A stretch of DNA of 21,038 bases from an uncultured Bacteroidota bacterium (GCA_937885735.1 CALABN010000083.1:1-21038); one strand, 5' to 3'. Positions 6,521 to 15,300 are shown, counted from the first letter of the stretch. A program made the numbers and translations. The notes: a model not told the origin generated them from the sequence alone.

Positions 6521-7741
6521 TCAAAACGCTGCCAGCAACAAGTTGATGTCTTGTGACGGCAGCCCCAAACGTGCGCCAATGACTTCGTTTGTCAGAATGC
6601 CGTTATAGACATAAGCTCCAGCACGGACGCCAGCATTTTCCTTTATCATCTGGTTAATTCCCCCCGCCTCACCAAGTTCAATCAGCACCTGTCCGAGAAT
6701 GTTGCTCAACACATAAGTTGCCGTACGCGACACCCTTGACGGAATATTTGGCACGCAATAATGAACCACTCCATGTTTTTCATATACAGGATTCGAGAAC
6801 GATGTCACCTCCGACGTTTCAAAGCATCCACCTTGATTCATGCACAAGTCGACAATTACAGAGTGTGGCTTCATCTGACTGACGGCATCCTCACTTACAA
6901 TGAAATCGCGGACACCGTTGTTCTCGTACAAAGCACCTATGACCACGTCGGCCGAACGCATTGCCTTAAGCAGCACCAATGGCTGAAGCACAGATGTGAA
7001 AATGCGCATTCCAAGACGCTGCTGCAAATCACGAAGTTTGTTTATCGACTTGTCGAACACCTTGACCGAAGCCCCCAAACCTATGGCGGTACGAGCGGCA
7101 CATTCAGCAGCCGTGCCAGCACCAAGAATGACAACGTCGGTAGGACTGATGCCACTGATACCACCGAGCATCTCGCCCTTTCCTTCATGGGCGTCGCTCA
7201 AATATTCAGCGGCAATCAATATAGATGTAGTGCCAGATATCTCACTGAAACTCTGCACTATTGGATATGCATCCTCATTTGCATCCTTGAAGAACTCGAA
7301 ACCAATGGCTGTGGTTTTCAGCTCCATCAGTTTCTCGATGTATTGCTTTGACTGTGAATAGATATCGTAGGAACTAAACAGCACCTGTCGGCTCTTCATC
7401 ATAGCCAACTCCTCCTCATTTGGCGGCAACACCTTCATGATGACATCGCAGGAATAGATGTTGCTACGACATGGTTCTATGATGGCACCCTGGTCAGAAT
7501 ATTTCTGGTCGGCAAAATGAGCCTTCTCACCTGCTCCAGTTTCAACATACACTTCATGTCCGAGATTGACAGGGAAGCCAACGGCATGTGGCGCCATTGC
7601 CACACGATTCTCGTTAGGGGCAAATTCCTTTGCCACAGCTATGCGCAATTTCTTGCGTTTACGACCAACTTCAAGAGTCTCTTCACATGGCATCAAGTTG
7701 CCTTTGGCAAAGCCAAAATCAGTAGCGCTAACGTTCTGCAT
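6521..7741 (-). CDS. Alanine dehydrogenase / PntA-family protein with altered catalytic positions
   Basis: The 406-residue protein aligns along its length with L-alanine dehydrogenases. RIAVAKEF...NENRVAMAP (33-50) carries the substrate-binding Arg46, and Lys103 is kept. The Rossmann motif is GAGTAAECAA (207-216), with Asp230 ending strand 2, which favours NAD over NADP. Aligned from memory with Bacillus Ald, the catalytic His (LFTYLH) corresponds to Asp126 here and the catalytic Asp of IDQGG corresponds to Asn302 in CMNQGGCFET. It may therefore not be a normal alanine dehydrogenase. Residues 1-31 extend beyond the usual Ald start. The gene is monocistronic between convergent and divergent neighbours. 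A TACATTAG box upstream resembles the -7 consensus. Confidence 0.8.
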   Translation of the reverse strand: MQNVSATDFGFAKGNLMPCEETLEVGRKRKKLRIAVAKEFAPNENRVAMAPHAVGFPVNLGHEVYVETGAGEKAHFADQKYSDQGAIIEPCRSNIYSCDVIMKVLPPNEEELAMMKSRQVLFSSYDIYSQSKQYIEKLMELKTTAIGFEFFKDANEDAYPIVQSFSEISGTTSILIAAEYLSDAHEGKGEMLGGISGISPTDVVILGAGTAAECAARTAIGLGASVKVFDKSINKLRDLQQRLGMRIFTSVLQPLVLLKAMRSADVVIGALYENNGVRDFIVSEDAVSQMKPHSVIVDLCMNQGGCFETSEVTSFSNPVYEKHGVVHYCVPNIPSRVSRTATYVLSNILGQVLIELGEAGGINQMIKENAGVRAGAYVYNGILTNEVIGARLGLPSQDINLLLAAF

Positions 7742-8118
7742 ACAAATTCATTTTTTATCAATGGCTAATGTAACGCAATTTAGACTTAAAGTCAACCTAT
7801 TTTTATGAACCTTTTTCAATTAGTTCCGATGCGGGACACCTTCAAGCCAAAAGCCAACGTCATTTTTTACCAACCTTATACTATTCAATATACTATCCAT
7901 CAACATTTTGCCATTTACAGAAAATATTCCGTTCATAAATCCACTCGATAGAAATTCAAAATTCTCTCGAAATCAATTTATAGAAATCACCATAAAAAAT
8001 ATGGTATCAAGGGTATGTTGTTTTTATGACGAATTTCAATTATTTTTTCGTCAATATATATGCAAACAACTTGTAAATGGAATTTCATAGAATTACCTTT
8101 ACTTAAGTTTTCGAATAT
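7742..8118. other. AT-rich divergent intergenic region
   Basis: These 377 bases lie between divergent genes. Besides the promoter at 8071-8101 they hold a perfect 6-bp hairpin (ACCATA at 7989-7994 with TATGGT at 8000-8005). A 60-codon ORF at 7908-8090 has no recognisable features and is not called. Confidence 0.5.
8071..8101 (+). promoter_or_regulatory. Candidate promoter for the LRR-MmcQ pair
   Basis: TTG at 8071-8073, 20 bp spacing, then TACCTTTA at 8094-8101, one base from TAnnTTTG. The ATG follows at 8119. Confidence 0.5.
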
Positions 8119-8646
8119 ATGGAAGAGGAAGAAATCATATGGTTAATTGAACGTGTCAAAAGAGCAGGATGCACTCACCTTGACTTGTCTAACAAGGACA
8201 TAATCAGCCTTCCAGAGCAGATTGGCGAGCTGACTCAACTCACGACACTTGACATCAGTTTCAACCACATCAAGAGTTTGCCTAAGTCGATTACCAACTT
8301 GACAAACCTTGAGAACCTGTTTATGATGAGGAACAGCATAACCGACCTCCCGCAAGACATTGGGAAACTGAACAAGTTGACATCACTCGATGTCAGTTTC
8401 AACCCAATAATCAAACTTCCTGCACAAATGGGCGACCTGAACAACCTTCAGACATTTGACGCCAGCTTTTGCTTGTTGCAGTCGATTCCACCAGAGATGG
8501 TGAACCTGCAGAAAATAACACGCATCCATTTCGACGAGAACCCGATAGACTTTCCTCCTCTAAAGGTTATCCGCAGAGGTTGGAATGCAATAAAATACTT
8601 CCTCACAGAACGAGGAAAGGGCACATTGTTGAGCCCAACCAACTAA
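8119..8646 (+). CDS. Cytoplasmic leucine-rich repeat protein
   Basis: The 175-residue protein is almost entirely leucine-rich repeats: about six 23-residue units between residues 17 and 150, each with the form LxxLDISFNxIxxLPxxIxxLxx. A short helical N-cap (EEEEIIWLIERVKRAG) precedes them and a C-cap (GWNAIKYFLTER) follows. The LP..I spacing is that of the typical LRR subclass shared with plant and animal Ras-group LRR proteins. There is no signal peptide or membrane segment, so it should act in the cytoplasm, probably as a protein-binding module; its partner is unknown. Only 6 bp separate it from the MmcQ/YjbR gene, so the two are probably co-transcribed. Confidence 0.85.
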   Translation: MEEEEIIWLIERVKRAGCTHLDLSNKDIISLPEQIGELTQLTTLDISFNHIKSLPKSITNLTNLENLFMMRNSITDLPQDIGKLNKLTSLDVSFNPIIKLPAQMGDLNNLQTFDASFCLLQSIPPEMVNLQKITRIHFDENPIDFPPLKVIRRGWNAIKYFLTERGKGTLLSPTN

Positions 8647-8652
8647 CTTGCC

Positions 8653-9018
8653 ATGGACATAGAACGATTCCGCGACTATTGCCTTGCGAAACGCGGTGTT
8701 ACAGAATGCATGCCATTCGACGACGAGTCGTTGGTATTCAAGGTTATGGACAAAATGTTTGTGTTGCTCGACTTGAGCGGAAGGAACTGGACAAACCTGA
8801 AATGCGACCCTGAACGTGCCCTCGACCTTCGCGACAGATATCCCGACATTACGCCAGCATATCACATGAACAAGAAGCATTGGAACACCATAAACCTTGC
8901 CGGCCGATTGCCCGACAAACTGATTTTTGAGTTGATTGACCACTCTTACGACCTGGTTGTCGCGAAACTGACCAGAAAAGCGAAAGAGGAACTGGAAGGA
9001 TTAGGATGGAAGTTCTAA
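8653..9018 (+). CDS. MmcQ/YjbR family protein
   Basis: The 121-residue product matches the MmcQ/YjbR fold: MDIERFRDYCLAKRGVTE at the N-terminus, FDDESLVFKVMDKMFVLLDL, the segment near 44-52 that ends in NLKCDPE, YHMNKKHWNTI (70-80) and a final helix ending GWKF. The length is normal for the family. The fold is that of double-wing DNA-binding proteins and members are often labelled DNA-binding, but their molecular role is not settled. It follows the LRR gene by 6 bp. Its stop codon lies inside a regular 7-bp repeat array, and transcription probably ends at the shared hairpin at 9066-9098. Confidence 0.88.
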   Translation: MDIERFRDYCLAKRGVTECMPFDDESLVFKVMDKMFVLLDLSGRNWTNLKCDPERALDLRDRYPDITPAYHMNKKHWNTINLAGRLPDKLIFELIDHSYDLVVAKLTRKAKEELEGLGWKF

Positions 9019-9054
9019 GTTTTACGTTCTAAGTTTTACGTTTTACGTTTTACA
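9013..9054 (+). repeat. Six-unit heptamer array starting at the mmcQ stop codon
   Basis: Six consecutive 7-bp units run without interruption: TTCTAAG and TTTTACG alternate, then TTTTACG repeats, and the last unit is TTTTACA. The array starts at the final Phe codon and includes the TAA stop of the upstream gene. Confidence 0.85.
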
Positions 9055-9065
9055 CATAAATAAAA

Positions 9066-9098
9066 AAAATAAGCGAGCCTTACGGACTCGCTTATTTT
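9066..9098. terminator. Bidirectional terminator between mmcQ and pnp
   Basis: AAAATAAGCGAG (9066-9077) and CTCGCTTATTTT (9087-9098) form a perfect 12-bp stem around a 9-base loop. On the minus strand it ends in eight T residues, a strong pnp terminator; on the plus strand the U-tract is short (TTATTTT). Confidence 0.88.
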
Positions 9099-9118
9099 GC
9101 ATATAGAGTGTTACCCTA

Positions 9119-11389
9119 TTATTCTTGTGGTGCTTCAGATGAAGCTTCAGCGTTGTTACTGTTATCACCCTTATTCTCGTTGCGACGGAATGGATGACGG
9201 AAATCACGACGCTGTCCGTTGTGTTGCTGACGATCGCCACGGTCTTGGTGTTCCTTGTGTTCTGAACCTTCTGGACGTTCAGGGCGAGGAAGAAGAACCT
9301 TGTGAGAAAGTTTCAACTTGCCAGACTTGTCGATGTCAAGCAACTTGACTTCGATTTCCTGACCTTCCTGCAAGTTTGCATCCTCAATTTTCTCAAGACG
9401 ACGCCATTCGATTTCAGATATGTGAAGCAATCCTTCCTTGCCAGGCAGAATCTCGACAAATGCACCGAAAGTTACAATTGACTTGATTTTTCCTTTGTAT
9501 ATCTCGCCTACTTCTGGGACAGCCACAATACCCTTGATGCGTGCCAAAGCTCCGTCGATTGACTCCTTGTTAGAAGCGCAGATTTCAACCTTGCCGACAT
9601 TGTCAACTTCCTCAATTGTAATGATAGTGCCAGTAGATGCCTGAATTTCCTGAATAATCTTTCCACCAGGGCCAATGATTGCGCCAATGCATTCCTTAGG
9701 AACGTTCATTGTAACAATGCGTGGTGCGTGTGGCTTAAGGTCGGCACGAGGCTCTGCGATTGTCTCCTGTATTTTGTCCAAAATGTACATACGGCCTTCG
9801 TGAGCCTGAGCGAGTGCATTTTCAAGTATCTCGTAAGAAAGACCGTCAACCTTGATATCCATTTGGCAAGCGGTCAAACCGTCACGGGTACCAGTTGTCT
9901 TGAAGTCCATATCACCTAAGTGGTCTTCATCACCCAAAATATCAGAAAGTACAGCATAATTGGTACCCTTGTTTTCTGAGATAAGACCCATTGCTATACC
10001 AGAAACTGGTTTCTTGATTTGAACGCCAGCATCCATAAGAGCCAGTGTACCAGCGCAAACAGTTGCCATTGATGATGAGCCGTTTGATTCCAAAATATCA
10101 GAAACGACACGTACAACATATGGATAATCAGCAGGAATCATGCTCTTAAGTGCACGGCAAGCCAAATTTCCGTGACCAATCTCACGACGTCCTACGCCAC
10201 GTTGAGCCTTTGCCTCACCTGTAGCGAATGGTGGAAAATTGTAGTGAAGCAAGAAGCGCTCCTTGCCTTGGATAAGAGCCTCATCAACGATTTTCTCGTC
10301 AAGTTTGGTTCCCAATGTAACTGTGCAGAGTGATTGTGTTTCACCACGAGTAAAGATAGAAGAACCGTGAGGACCTGGAAGATATCCAACCTCCGACCAG
10401 ATAGGACGGATTTCATTGGTCTTACGTCCATCGAGGCGCTTGCCTTCGTCAAGAACGGCACGGCGCATAGCCTCTTTCTCAACGTCATGATAGTAACGGT
10501 CGATAAGGGCACCCTTGGTTTCGAGTTCCTCTTCAGAGAATGTTGCCTTGAAATCAGCGCAAATAGAGCTGAACATAGCCTCGCGGTGATGTTTGTCAGT
10601 ATCAGCGGCAGTTGCCTGGGCGTAAGCCTTGGCAAAGCATGCGTCGTGAACTTGCTGACGCAATTCCTCGTCGTTTTCTTCGTGGCAGTATTCGCGTTTA
10701 ACAGTCTTGCCAGCAGCTTCCATCATCTCGAGCTGTGCCTGGCATTGAGGCTTGATAGCCTCGTGAGCGGCCTTGATAGCCTCAAGCATATCGTGTTCGC
10801 TAACTTCCTTCATTTCGCCTTCAACCATCATGATGTTGTCCAAAGTAGCGGCAACAACCAATTCGATGTCGGCATTTTCAACTTGTTCAAAAGTAGGGTT
10901 GATGATGAATTCACCATTCACACGAGCAACACGTACTTCAGAAATTGGGCCTTCAAATGGGATGTCAGAAACAGCCAAAGCTGCAGAAGCAGCCAAACCT
11001 GCGAAGTTGTCTGGCATATCGACACCATCGGCTGAATAAAGAATGACATTGACAAATGTTTCAGCGTGGTAGTTTGAAGGGAACAATGGACGCAATGCAC
11101 GGTCGATAAGACGTGCGATAAGGATTTCATAGTCAGAAGCCTTGCCCTCGCGACGAGTAAAGCCACCAGGGAAACGTCCGTTAGATGCAAACTTCTCTTT
11201 GTACTCAACGGTCAATGGCATAAAGTCGGTACCTGGAACTGCGTCTTGTGCAGAGCAGACAGTTGCAAGCAACATTGTGTTGCCACATTTGACCATAACA
11301 GAACCGTCGGCTTGCTTGGCCAACTTGCCTGTTTCGATTTCAATCGTTCTGCCATCAGGCAGTTTGATTTCTTTTTTAATAATGTTCAT
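9119..11389 (-). CDS. pnp: Polyribonucleotide nucleotidyltransferase (PNPase)
   Basis: PNPase degrades RNA 3' to 5' by phosphorolysis in the cytoplasm. From the ATG at 11389 the protein is 756 residues, starting [14 protein letters not shown], where family homology begins; an upstream in-frame ATG at 11443 would only add 18 non-conserved residues. Two RNase PH domains are visible (about 10-145 and 325-555; [13 protein letters not shown] near 71-83, [19 protein letters not shown] in the second). A KH domain follows (about 562-627, loop GPGG near 573) and an S1 domain (about 628-693, [27 protein letters not shown]). The tail of about 60 residues is Arg, Asn and Gln-rich and disordered. The gene follows rpsO, the classic order. 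Confidence 0.97.
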   Translation of the reverse strand: MNIIKKEIKLPDGRTIEIETGKLAKQADGSVMVKCGNTMLLATVCSAQDAVPGTDFMPLTVEYKEKFASNGRFPGGFTRREGKASDYEILIARLIDRALRPLFPSNYHAETFVNVILYSADGVDMPDNFAGLAASAALAVSDIPFEGPISEVRVARVNGEFIINPTFEQVENADIELVVAATLDNIMMVEGEMKEVSEHDMLEAIKAAHEAIKPQCQAQLEMMEAAGKTVKREYCHEENDEELRQQVHDACFAKAYAQATAADTDKHHREAMFSSICADFKATFSEEELETKGALIDRYYHDVEKEAMRRAVLDEGKRLDGRKTNEIRPIWSEVGYLPGPHGSSIFTRGETQSLCTVTLGTKLDEKIVDEALIQGKERFLLHYNFPPFATGEAKAQRGVGRREIGHGNLACRALKSMIPADYPYVVRVVSDILESNGSSSMATVCAGTLALMDAGVQIKKPVSGIAMGLISENKGTNYAVLSDILGDEDHLGDMDFKTTGTRDGLTACQMDIKVDGLSYEILENALAQAHEGRMYILDKIQETIAEPRADLKPHAPRIVTMNVPKECIGAIIGPGGKIIQEIQASTGTIITIEEVDNVGKVEICASNKESIDGALARIKGIVAVPEVGEIYKGKIKSIVTFGAFVEILPGKEGLLHISEIEWRRLEKIEDANLQEGQEIEVKLLDIDKSGKLKLSHKVLLPRPERPEGSEHKEHQDRGDRQQHNGQRRDFRHPFRRNENKGDNSNNAEASSEAPQE

Positions 11390-11695
11390 AATGCTTCTTT
11401 TTGTGTCTATTGGATTCATCTTCAGGCCAACAGACAAATTCATATTAATGTATGTTCTATAAAACTCAGCGTTCCAATTTTCGGTTCAAGGTGTTCCAAA
11501 CTCAACTTTCAGTCATTTTCTTTGATTTTCCTGATATCAGGATGTCAAAGAAAAGAAATCAAAAAAGCGGAAACGACTAAAGAACACACCTTGATTTGTG
11601 AAAATCAAATTAGGGCAAGAAGGTTTGCAAACGCGCTACAAAACGTAATACAAACAAGCAATAACAAAAAAAGGCAACCGAAGTGCCTCTTTTTG
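11390..11695. other. rpsO-pnp intergenic region
   Basis: These 306 bases hold the rpsO terminator and a long inverted repeat at 11516-11554. No gene is convincing: a 153-codon plus-strand ORF across the region starts antisense within pnp and has no family features. No TAnnTTTG box was found before pnp. Confidence 0.6.
11516..11554 (-). promoter_or_regulatory. Extended stem-loop in the pnp leader (possible RNase III or autoregulatory site)
   Basis: Outer arms TTTTCTTTGA (11516-11525) and TCAAAGAAAA (11545-11554) pair perfectly. Inside them is the palindrome TCCTGATATCAGGA (11529-11542), leaving a small internal loop. The structure lies about 127 bp upstream of the pnp start. In Escherichia coli a hairpin in this same interval is cut by RNase III and mediates PNPase autoregulation; equivalence here is inference from position and shape. 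Confidence 0.5.
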
Positions 11696-11697
11696 TT
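11663..11697 (-). terminator. rpsO terminator with UUCG-type loop
   Basis: On the minus strand AGGCA, a CTTCGG loop closing pair and TGCCT are followed by seven T residues. The flanking A and T runs extend pairing between 11663-11676 and 11684-11697 with one mismatch. The hairpin overlaps the rpsO stop codon (11696-11698), so termination may be partial or leave pnp to a second promoter. Confidence 0.75.
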
Positions 11698-11965
11698 ACT
11701 TCCTTAAGTTCAATGACTTAATAAGTTCGCGATATTTTTCAATATCTTGTTTCTTAAGGTAAGCCAACATATTGCGACGTTTACCTACCAATTGAAGAAG
11801 TGAGCGTTGTGTGCCAACGTCGTTTTTGTTGTTCTTCATATGCTCAGTCAAGTGATTGATACGGTAACTGAACATTGCAATCTGGCCTTCGGTAGAACCA
11901 GTGTCCTTTGCTGACTTTCCGTAATTTGCGAAAAACTCTTGTTTTTTTTCTGCTGTTAGATACAT
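11696..11965 (-). CDS. rpsO: 30S ribosomal protein S15
   Basis: From the ATG at 11965 the product is 89 residues, exactly the usual S15 length, starting MYLTAEKKQEFFANYGKS. The upstream in-frame start at 12034 would add 23 non-conserved residues and is rejected. Conserved features include DTGSTEGQIAMFSYRINHLTEH, the basic loop VGKRRNMLAYLKKQD and the C-terminal helix RYRELI-type segment. S15 binds the central domain of 16S rRNA early in small-subunit assembly. It stands directly upstream of pnp on the same strand, as in many bacteria. Confidence 0.97.
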   Translation of the reverse strand: MYLTAEKKQEFFANYGKSAKDTGSTEGQIAMFSYRINHLTEHMKNNKNDVGTQRSLLQLVGKRRNMLAYLKKQDIEKYRELIKSLNLRK

Positions 11966-12012
11966 GCTATCTCTTTTTAAACTGTTATTGTTTTCTTTCA
12001 AATTTTGAAGCG

Positions 12013-12042
12013 CAAATATCGGCATTTTTTTCAAATATCAAA
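12013..12042 (-). promoter_or_regulatory. Candidate rpsO promoter
   Basis: On the minus strand TTTG (12039-12042) stands 18 bp before GATATTTG (12013-12020), close to the Bacteroidota TTTG/TAnnTTTG pattern. The start codon at 11965 follows after about 47 bp. Confidence 0.5.
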
Positions 12043-12239
12043 CAGCAAACGAATAAAGTTACACCATTAAGAAATATTTTTGAGACGAGCCACGAAAACA
12101 GTGGCTTTCAGCATCGGCATACCAATACAGGAAACCGAATGTCCGAAGCGGAATTCCATTGTAATGTTCCATTCTCAAATCGTCGATAGACAAACAACTG
12201 TCTGGAACGTCCTTTATCTGGACGAAGTGAAAGAACTGC

Positions 12240-12258
12240 GACATATATATAATATGTC
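12240..12258. repeat. AT-rich inverted repeat GACATAT/ATATGTC
   Basis: A perfect 7-bp inverted repeat with a 5-base ATATA centre lies about 115 bp before folA. It could be an operator or a chance AT-rich palindrome. Confidence 0.45.
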
Positions 12259-12372
12259 CACGCAAACACATTCTAAATCATAAACAGAATGTATATTTAT
12301 CATTTCAAGATTGTTGAATGTCAACTTGTAATTTGTACATTGCATCGCAAAGAAGAACAATAATCATTTGGT

Positions 12373-12867
12373 ATGGACAAACAGATTTCGATAATCGTCG
12401 CCATTGACGAAAACAACGGCATCGGGCTAAATAACAATCTTTTAGCATACATTCCCGCCGACTTGAAACGATTCAAGGCGATAACAACAGGCCACGCTGT
12501 GATAATGGGGAAAAACACGTGGCTGTCGTTGCCAAAACGTCCTCTGCCCGAACGCGAGAACATTGTGGTGACAAGCAGGAACGGCGAAATTTTCAATGGC
12601 GCCACATTGGTCCATTCAATTGACGAGGCAGTTGCCCTGCTCCCCAACAACGATGAATCGTTTGTAATGGGTGGCGCGAGCGTCTACACGCAAATGTTCC
12701 CGCTGGCAACAAAACTATACCTGACGGCCATTCACAAGAAATTCGAGGCAGACACGTTCTTCCCCGAAATCGACCTGACGGAATGGACGGAACTGGAACG
12801 CATCGACATTAACGACGACCCGCGAACAGATTTCGGCTATTCTTACATAACTCTAAAAAGAAAATAA
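12373..12867 (+). CDS. folA: Dihydrofolate reductase
   Basis: DHFR reduces dihydrofolate to tetrahydrofolate with NADPH. The 164-residue protein has the normal bacterial length. It shows SIIVAIDENNGIGLNNNLLAYIPADLKRFK at the N-terminus (Met20-type loop and the active-site acid, Asp in IPAD, about residue 30). It also shows the NADPH-binding HAVIMGKNTWLSLP and LPERENIVVTSR, then FVMGGASVYTQMFPLATKLYLT. The residue before the Met20-loop IPAD motif is Tyr where many enzymes have Trp. No thyA is next to it in the window. The following EF-hand gene starts 49 bp later on the same strand and may be co-transcribed. Confidence 0.96.
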   Translation: MDKQISIIVAIDENNGIGLNNNLLAYIPADLKRFKAITTGHAVIMGKNTWLSLPKRPLPERENIVVTSRNGEIFNGATLVHSIDEAVALLPNNDESFVMGGASVYTQMFPLATKLYLTAIHKKFEADTFFPEIDLTEWTELERIDINDDPRTDFGYSYITLKRK

Positions 12868-12916
12868 CACACACTCATTTAAATAACAAACAAACAGCAT
12901 TTTATCAGTTTTGAAT

Positions 12917-15190
12917 ATGGAAAAGAAAGGTAAATACCAATGGCGGTTCGCCACAATAGGTGGCGTGACCCGCGTCTGCATCGAGACAGGCGAAGACATT
13001 GCCCACCTGGGCGAACTGGACCAAAAACTATGGACAGTGCTGAGTTGCCCTGCCAAAGGACTTGAGATTGACGACGCCACTCTTGCAATGTTGGACACCG
13101 ACGGCGACGGGAAAATCAGGGTCAAGGAAATGGTTGACACCGCCAACTGGCTGACTTCCGTCCTAAAAAACAACGACACGCTCCTACGACAGGAAGGCAA
13201 CATCAAACTTGACGAAATAAATCAAGAGACAGAGAACGGCAAACGCGTATATGCATCGGCAAAGCAAATCCTGGAAAATCTTGGAAACGGCAAAGACCAA
13301 CTGACCATTGCCGACACGTCCGACAGCATAGCCATTTTTGCAAAGACAAGGTTCAACGGCGACGGCATCATTACCGTAAATTCCACCGACGACGAGAATC
13401 TTAAGCAAGTCATTGACTTGTGTGGCAAGACTATGGGCACCATTACCGACCGCAGTGGCGTTGACGGAATAAATGCCGAAAAGATTGAGGCATTTTATGC
13501 CAACTGCGCCGACTTTGCCGACTGGCAAAGTCAGGCAACGGCACCATACGGCGACAATACAACGGCTGTCCTTGGCGCATACCAGTCAATCAAAGGCAAG
13601 GTTGACGACTATTTCATACGTTGCAAACTGACAGCATTCGACGCCAATGCCGAAAATGCGCTGAACGTCACAACTGGACAGTTTGAAGCCATCAACGGCA
13701 AAAACCTGGCCGAAAGCACGGCTGAAATTTCAGCCTATCCTCTGGCACACATCAACAAAGAGTGCAAACTGCCTCTTGACATAGCACTGATAAATCCAGC
13801 CTGGCAATCGGCATTCAGCACATTGAAGGATTTGTGCCTGAGCGTCGACTACAAGAAGCACAGTTCGATAACCGAAGCCGAATGGCAGGCAGTGAGCGCA
13901 AAACTCGAGCCTTACGCCTCGTGGCTGGCAGGCAAGAAAGGGGCGGAAACAGAGCAACTTGGAATAGAGACAATCACAAAGATACTCAACGACAACAAGA
14001 AAGCCGAACTGCTGGCTCTTGTTGAACAAGACAAGCAACTGGAAACGGAAGCAAACAGCATCAACGAAGTGGACAAACTGCTTCGCCTTTGTCGCGACTT
14101 CTACGCATTGATAAAGAACTTTGTCACTTTTGCAGACTTCTACTCAAGGGGACAGGAAACCAAAGCGATATTCCAGGCAGGAACGCTGTTCATCGACCAA
14201 CGCAGTTGCGACCTCTGCCTCAAAGTAAGCGATATGGGCAAGCAATCAGCAATGGCCATTCACAGCGGAATGTACCTCATCTACTGCGACTGCTATTCAA
14301 AGTCGATGAACCAGACTATGACAATTGTGGCAGTTATGACAAATGGCGACGTAGACAACCTAATGGTTGGCAAGAACGCCATATTCTAGGACCGCGCAGG
14401 CAACGACTGGGACGCCACAGTGACTAAAATTGTGGACAACCCAATCAGCATCAGACAGGCATTCTGGTCGCCGTACAACAAATTCATAAAGTTCATTGAG
14501 GAACAAATAAACAAGTTTGCATCAAATGCCGACTCAAAGATTACCGAAAACGCCACAAGCAAGATATCGGAAACAAGCACCAGCATAACCGTCACCGACA
14601 CCGAAGAAATGAACAAGTCGAAAAAGCAAGCCTTTGACATTGCAAAATTCTGCGGAATATTCGCAGCCATAGGTATGGCGATTGGCTACATTGGCGGATT
14701 CCTGACTGCCATTGCAAAAGGATTCCTTGCGCTGACTTGGTGGAAAATGCCAATAGCAATTGTGGGATTCTTCCTTATCATCAGCGGACCGTCGATGATA
14801 CTGGCCTGGATGAAACTTCGCAAACGCAACCTTTCACCAATACTGAATGCCAACGGCTGGGCCATAAACGCCAAAACACTGGTCAACATTCCGTTTGGCA
14901 CCACTCTTACCAAAATGGCAAATTATCCGACAATCGCGATAAATGACCCATTTGCAAAGAAAGGCATTCCCGCTTGGCGCAAAACACTATATTTCATCAT
15001 TTTGCTTGCTGGAATATTCGCAGGGCTTTACTTCACCAACACTTTGGCAAAAGTGGGATTGCCATCGCCATTCCACAAGAATGAGACGAGAACCGAAACA
15101 ATAACAACAACCACAACAACAACAACCTCCAGCAGTTCGGCACAGCAACCGCAGGCACTTCAAACCGCGACCGATACAATAAGCGAATAA
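12917..15190 (+). pseudogene. EF-hand / membrane protein gene interrupted by an in-frame amber codon
   Basis: One reading frame of 757 codons runs from the ATG at 12917 to the TAA at 15188-15190, broken only by TAG at 14387-14389 (codon 491). Coding character continues unchanged in the same frame on both sides (VGKNAIF, stop, DRAGNDWDATVTKIVDNP), with no frameshift. The amber stands where a Tyr codon (TAC/TAT) would fit, a one-base change. Residues 60-71 are a canonical EF-hand loop (D-T-D-G-D-G-K-I-R-V-K-E), and a weaker FNGDGIITV loop occurs near residue 151. After the stop come a Ser/Thr-rich helical stretch, three hydrophobic segments (near codons 575-600, 610-635 and 690-712) and a Thr/Ser-rich tail. 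I recall full-length Bacteroidota homologues only vaguely. It could be a nonsense mutation, a sequencing error, or two separate products. Confidence 0.75.
14387..14389 (+). other. In-frame TAG codon splitting the EF-hand membrane protein
   Basis: TAG follows GCC ATA TTC and precedes GAC CGC GCA. It separates a 490-residue soluble EF-hand part from a 267-codon membrane part. The glnN gene in the same window also ends in TAG, so the codon is a normal stop here rather than a generally reassigned one. Confidence 0.85.
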
Positions 15191-15198
15191 GGCACAAG

Positions 15199-15238
15199 AT
15201 TCCAAAAGAGCCAGACTGACATCTGGCTCTTTTGGAAT
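15199..15238 (+). terminator. Terminator hairpin after the EF-hand gene
   Basis: A perfect 17-bp stem (15199-15215 with 15222-15238, core AGAGCCAGA/TCTGGCTCT) encloses a 6-base loop, 8 bp after the stop codon. The T-run sits inside the right arm rather than after it, so efficiency is uncertain. Confidence 0.75.
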
Positions 15239-15272
15239 TAAATGGCAAAGAGGCAAAACTCGTCTTATTTTT

Positions 15273-15300
15273 ACTTTCAACTTTACACTTTCGACTTATC
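15273..15300 (+). repeat. Heptamer array in the rnhA promoter region
   Basis: Four consecutive 7-bp units ACTTTCA, ACTTTAC, ACTTTCG and ACTTATC run directly into a TATCTTTG promoter box. The period is exact although the units differ by one or two bases. Confidence 0.65.

Larger units (their letters stand above)
11966..12372. other. Divergent intergenic region between rpsO and folA
   Basis: These 407 bases hold a likely rpsO promoter and an AT-rich inverted repeat at 12240-12258. Two overlapping short ORFs (12059-12271 minus, 12080-12283 plus) lack recognisable features or start signals and are not called as genes. No strong promoter was found before folA; TACATTGC-like boxes near 12337 are weak. 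Confidence 0.5.

Noticed and set aside
6521..7741. NAD(P) transhydrogenase alpha subunit (PntA)
   Set aside because: No membrane segment and no pntB partner; the QGGCFETSEV and EKHGVVHYCVPNIPS segments resemble alanine dehydrogenase more closely.
9013..9054. CRISPR array
   Set aside because: Units are 7 bp with no spacers; no cas genes are nearby.
10334..11035. 233-codon plus-strand ORF inside pnp
   Set aside because: Antisense to a strongly conserved PNPase frame; no domain signature.
12059..12283. Overlapping short ORFs on both strands between rpsO and folA
   Set aside because: No start signal, no recognisable family, and each is open mainly because the other is; kept only as intergenic.
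14387..14389. Genome-wide reassignment of TAG as a sense codon
   Set aside because: glnN ends in TAG directly before its terminator hairpin, and the other genes use TAA/TGA normally, so TAG is read as stop here.
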